The position numbers were made by a program, and so were the translations under genes. Shown here one piece after another: positions 12,881 through 13,000 of a stretch of 13,000 nt of DNA. Each line of letters opens with the position of its first letter. Position 1 is the stretch's first letter. The notes beneath the pieces are model-generated. The model searched no databases. It was not told the origin of the DNA and was given only the letters and a program-made list of their open reading frames with translations. Source of the stretch: Sulfurimonas sp. (lineage in GTDB: Bacteria; Campylobacterota; Campylobacteria; Campylobacterales; Sulfurimonadaceae); the NCBI GenBank assembly GCA_003978475.1, contig QNZR01000013.1, forward strand, positions 1-13,000. Direction: 5' to 3'.

Positions 12881-13000
12881 ATGGGTATTTTTGGCGGTTT
12901 TTCCAAAGAACAGAGCAGAATTGCAGAGTTGGAACAGCGAAACAGAGAGCTTGAATCGGAAATAGAGGCATTGCGACAGGAGCAAAACCGACAAGATAAC
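12881..13000 (+). CDS. N-terminus of a coiled-coil protein, possibly a methyl-accepting chemotaxis protein (partial)
   Basis: Only the first 40 codons are inside the window. The start is ATG at 12881, with AGGGG at 12870-12874. After a short GIFGGF leader, residues 9-40 form a charged heptad-like helix (RIAELEQRNRELESEIEALR). Many soluble or membrane chemoreceptors of Campylobacterota begin this way, with a small hydrophobic leader and then a coiled coil, but the same pattern occurs in other signalling proteins. No receptor signalling domain is visible here, so the identity is a guess; that this is a real gene is likely from its promoter and ribosome site. Confidence 0.55.
   Translation, partial: MGIFGGFSKEQSRIAELEQRNRELESEIEALRQEQNRQDN

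Noticed and set aside
1..13000. CRISPR array, tRNA, rRNA, IS element or phage module
   Set aside because: No regularly spaced repeats, cloverleaf-like stretches, transposase or integrase motifs, or terminal inverted repeats were seen on either strand.

Overview
The window looks like chromosomal DNA of a free-living member of the Campylobacterota (Epsilonproteobacteria), in the Sulfurimonas/Sulfuricurvum direction. The reasons are a CheA with a C-terminal receiver domain (CheAY) next to cheW, a STAS-fused MlaE in an mlaEFD-lipoprotein run, an Aer/CetB-type single PAS protein, moderate GC content, tightly packed genes and short AT-rich spacers with TATAAT-type -10 boxes. The genus is inference. 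I see no rRNA, tRNA, IS element, CRISPR array or phage gene. No gene-free stretch exceeds about 100 bases.

Region 1 (1-6361, + strand) is one tight gene run: the 3' part of cheAY, cheW, mlaE (STAS-permease), mlaF (ATPase), mlaD (MCE protein), a PqiC-type lipoprotein and the aminopeptidase pepP. Gaps are a few bases or stop/start overlaps, so the chemotaxis core, a phospholipid trafficking ABC system and pepP are probably co-transcribed and translationally coupled.

Region 2 (6332-9058, - strand) holds three genes: an unrecognised 157-aa protein, a membrane-anchored GGDEF-EAL protein with substitutions in both catalytic domains (probably a c-di-GMP receptor or scaffold rather than an enzyme), and an unrecognised 142-aa protein whose start codon directly abuts the stop of the EAL gene. 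The last of these converges on pepP, and the two coding 3' ends overlap by 30 bases.

Region 3 (9059-11610, + strand) holds a DUF445 membrane protein, an Aer/CetB-like PAS protein, a small ABM-fold (YgiN-like) protein, and a secreted or periplasmic protein joining a SPOR-like N-terminus to a NosL-like C-terminus through a low-complexity linker.

Region 4 (11616-13000, + strand) holds a TetR-family regulator, then two matching palindromes bracketing a promoter, then a degenerate AhpD/carboxymuconolactone-decarboxylase-like gene. This looks like a self-contained stress or electrophile-response switch. The window ends in the first 40 codons of a gene with a coiled-coil N-terminus, possibly a chemoreceptor.

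The most interesting points are the SPOR-NosL fusion, the paired TetR operators with their altered AhpD-like target, and the doubly degenerate GGDEF-EAL protein with its two unknown neighbours. I did not find a clear new multi-gene defence or mobile system.
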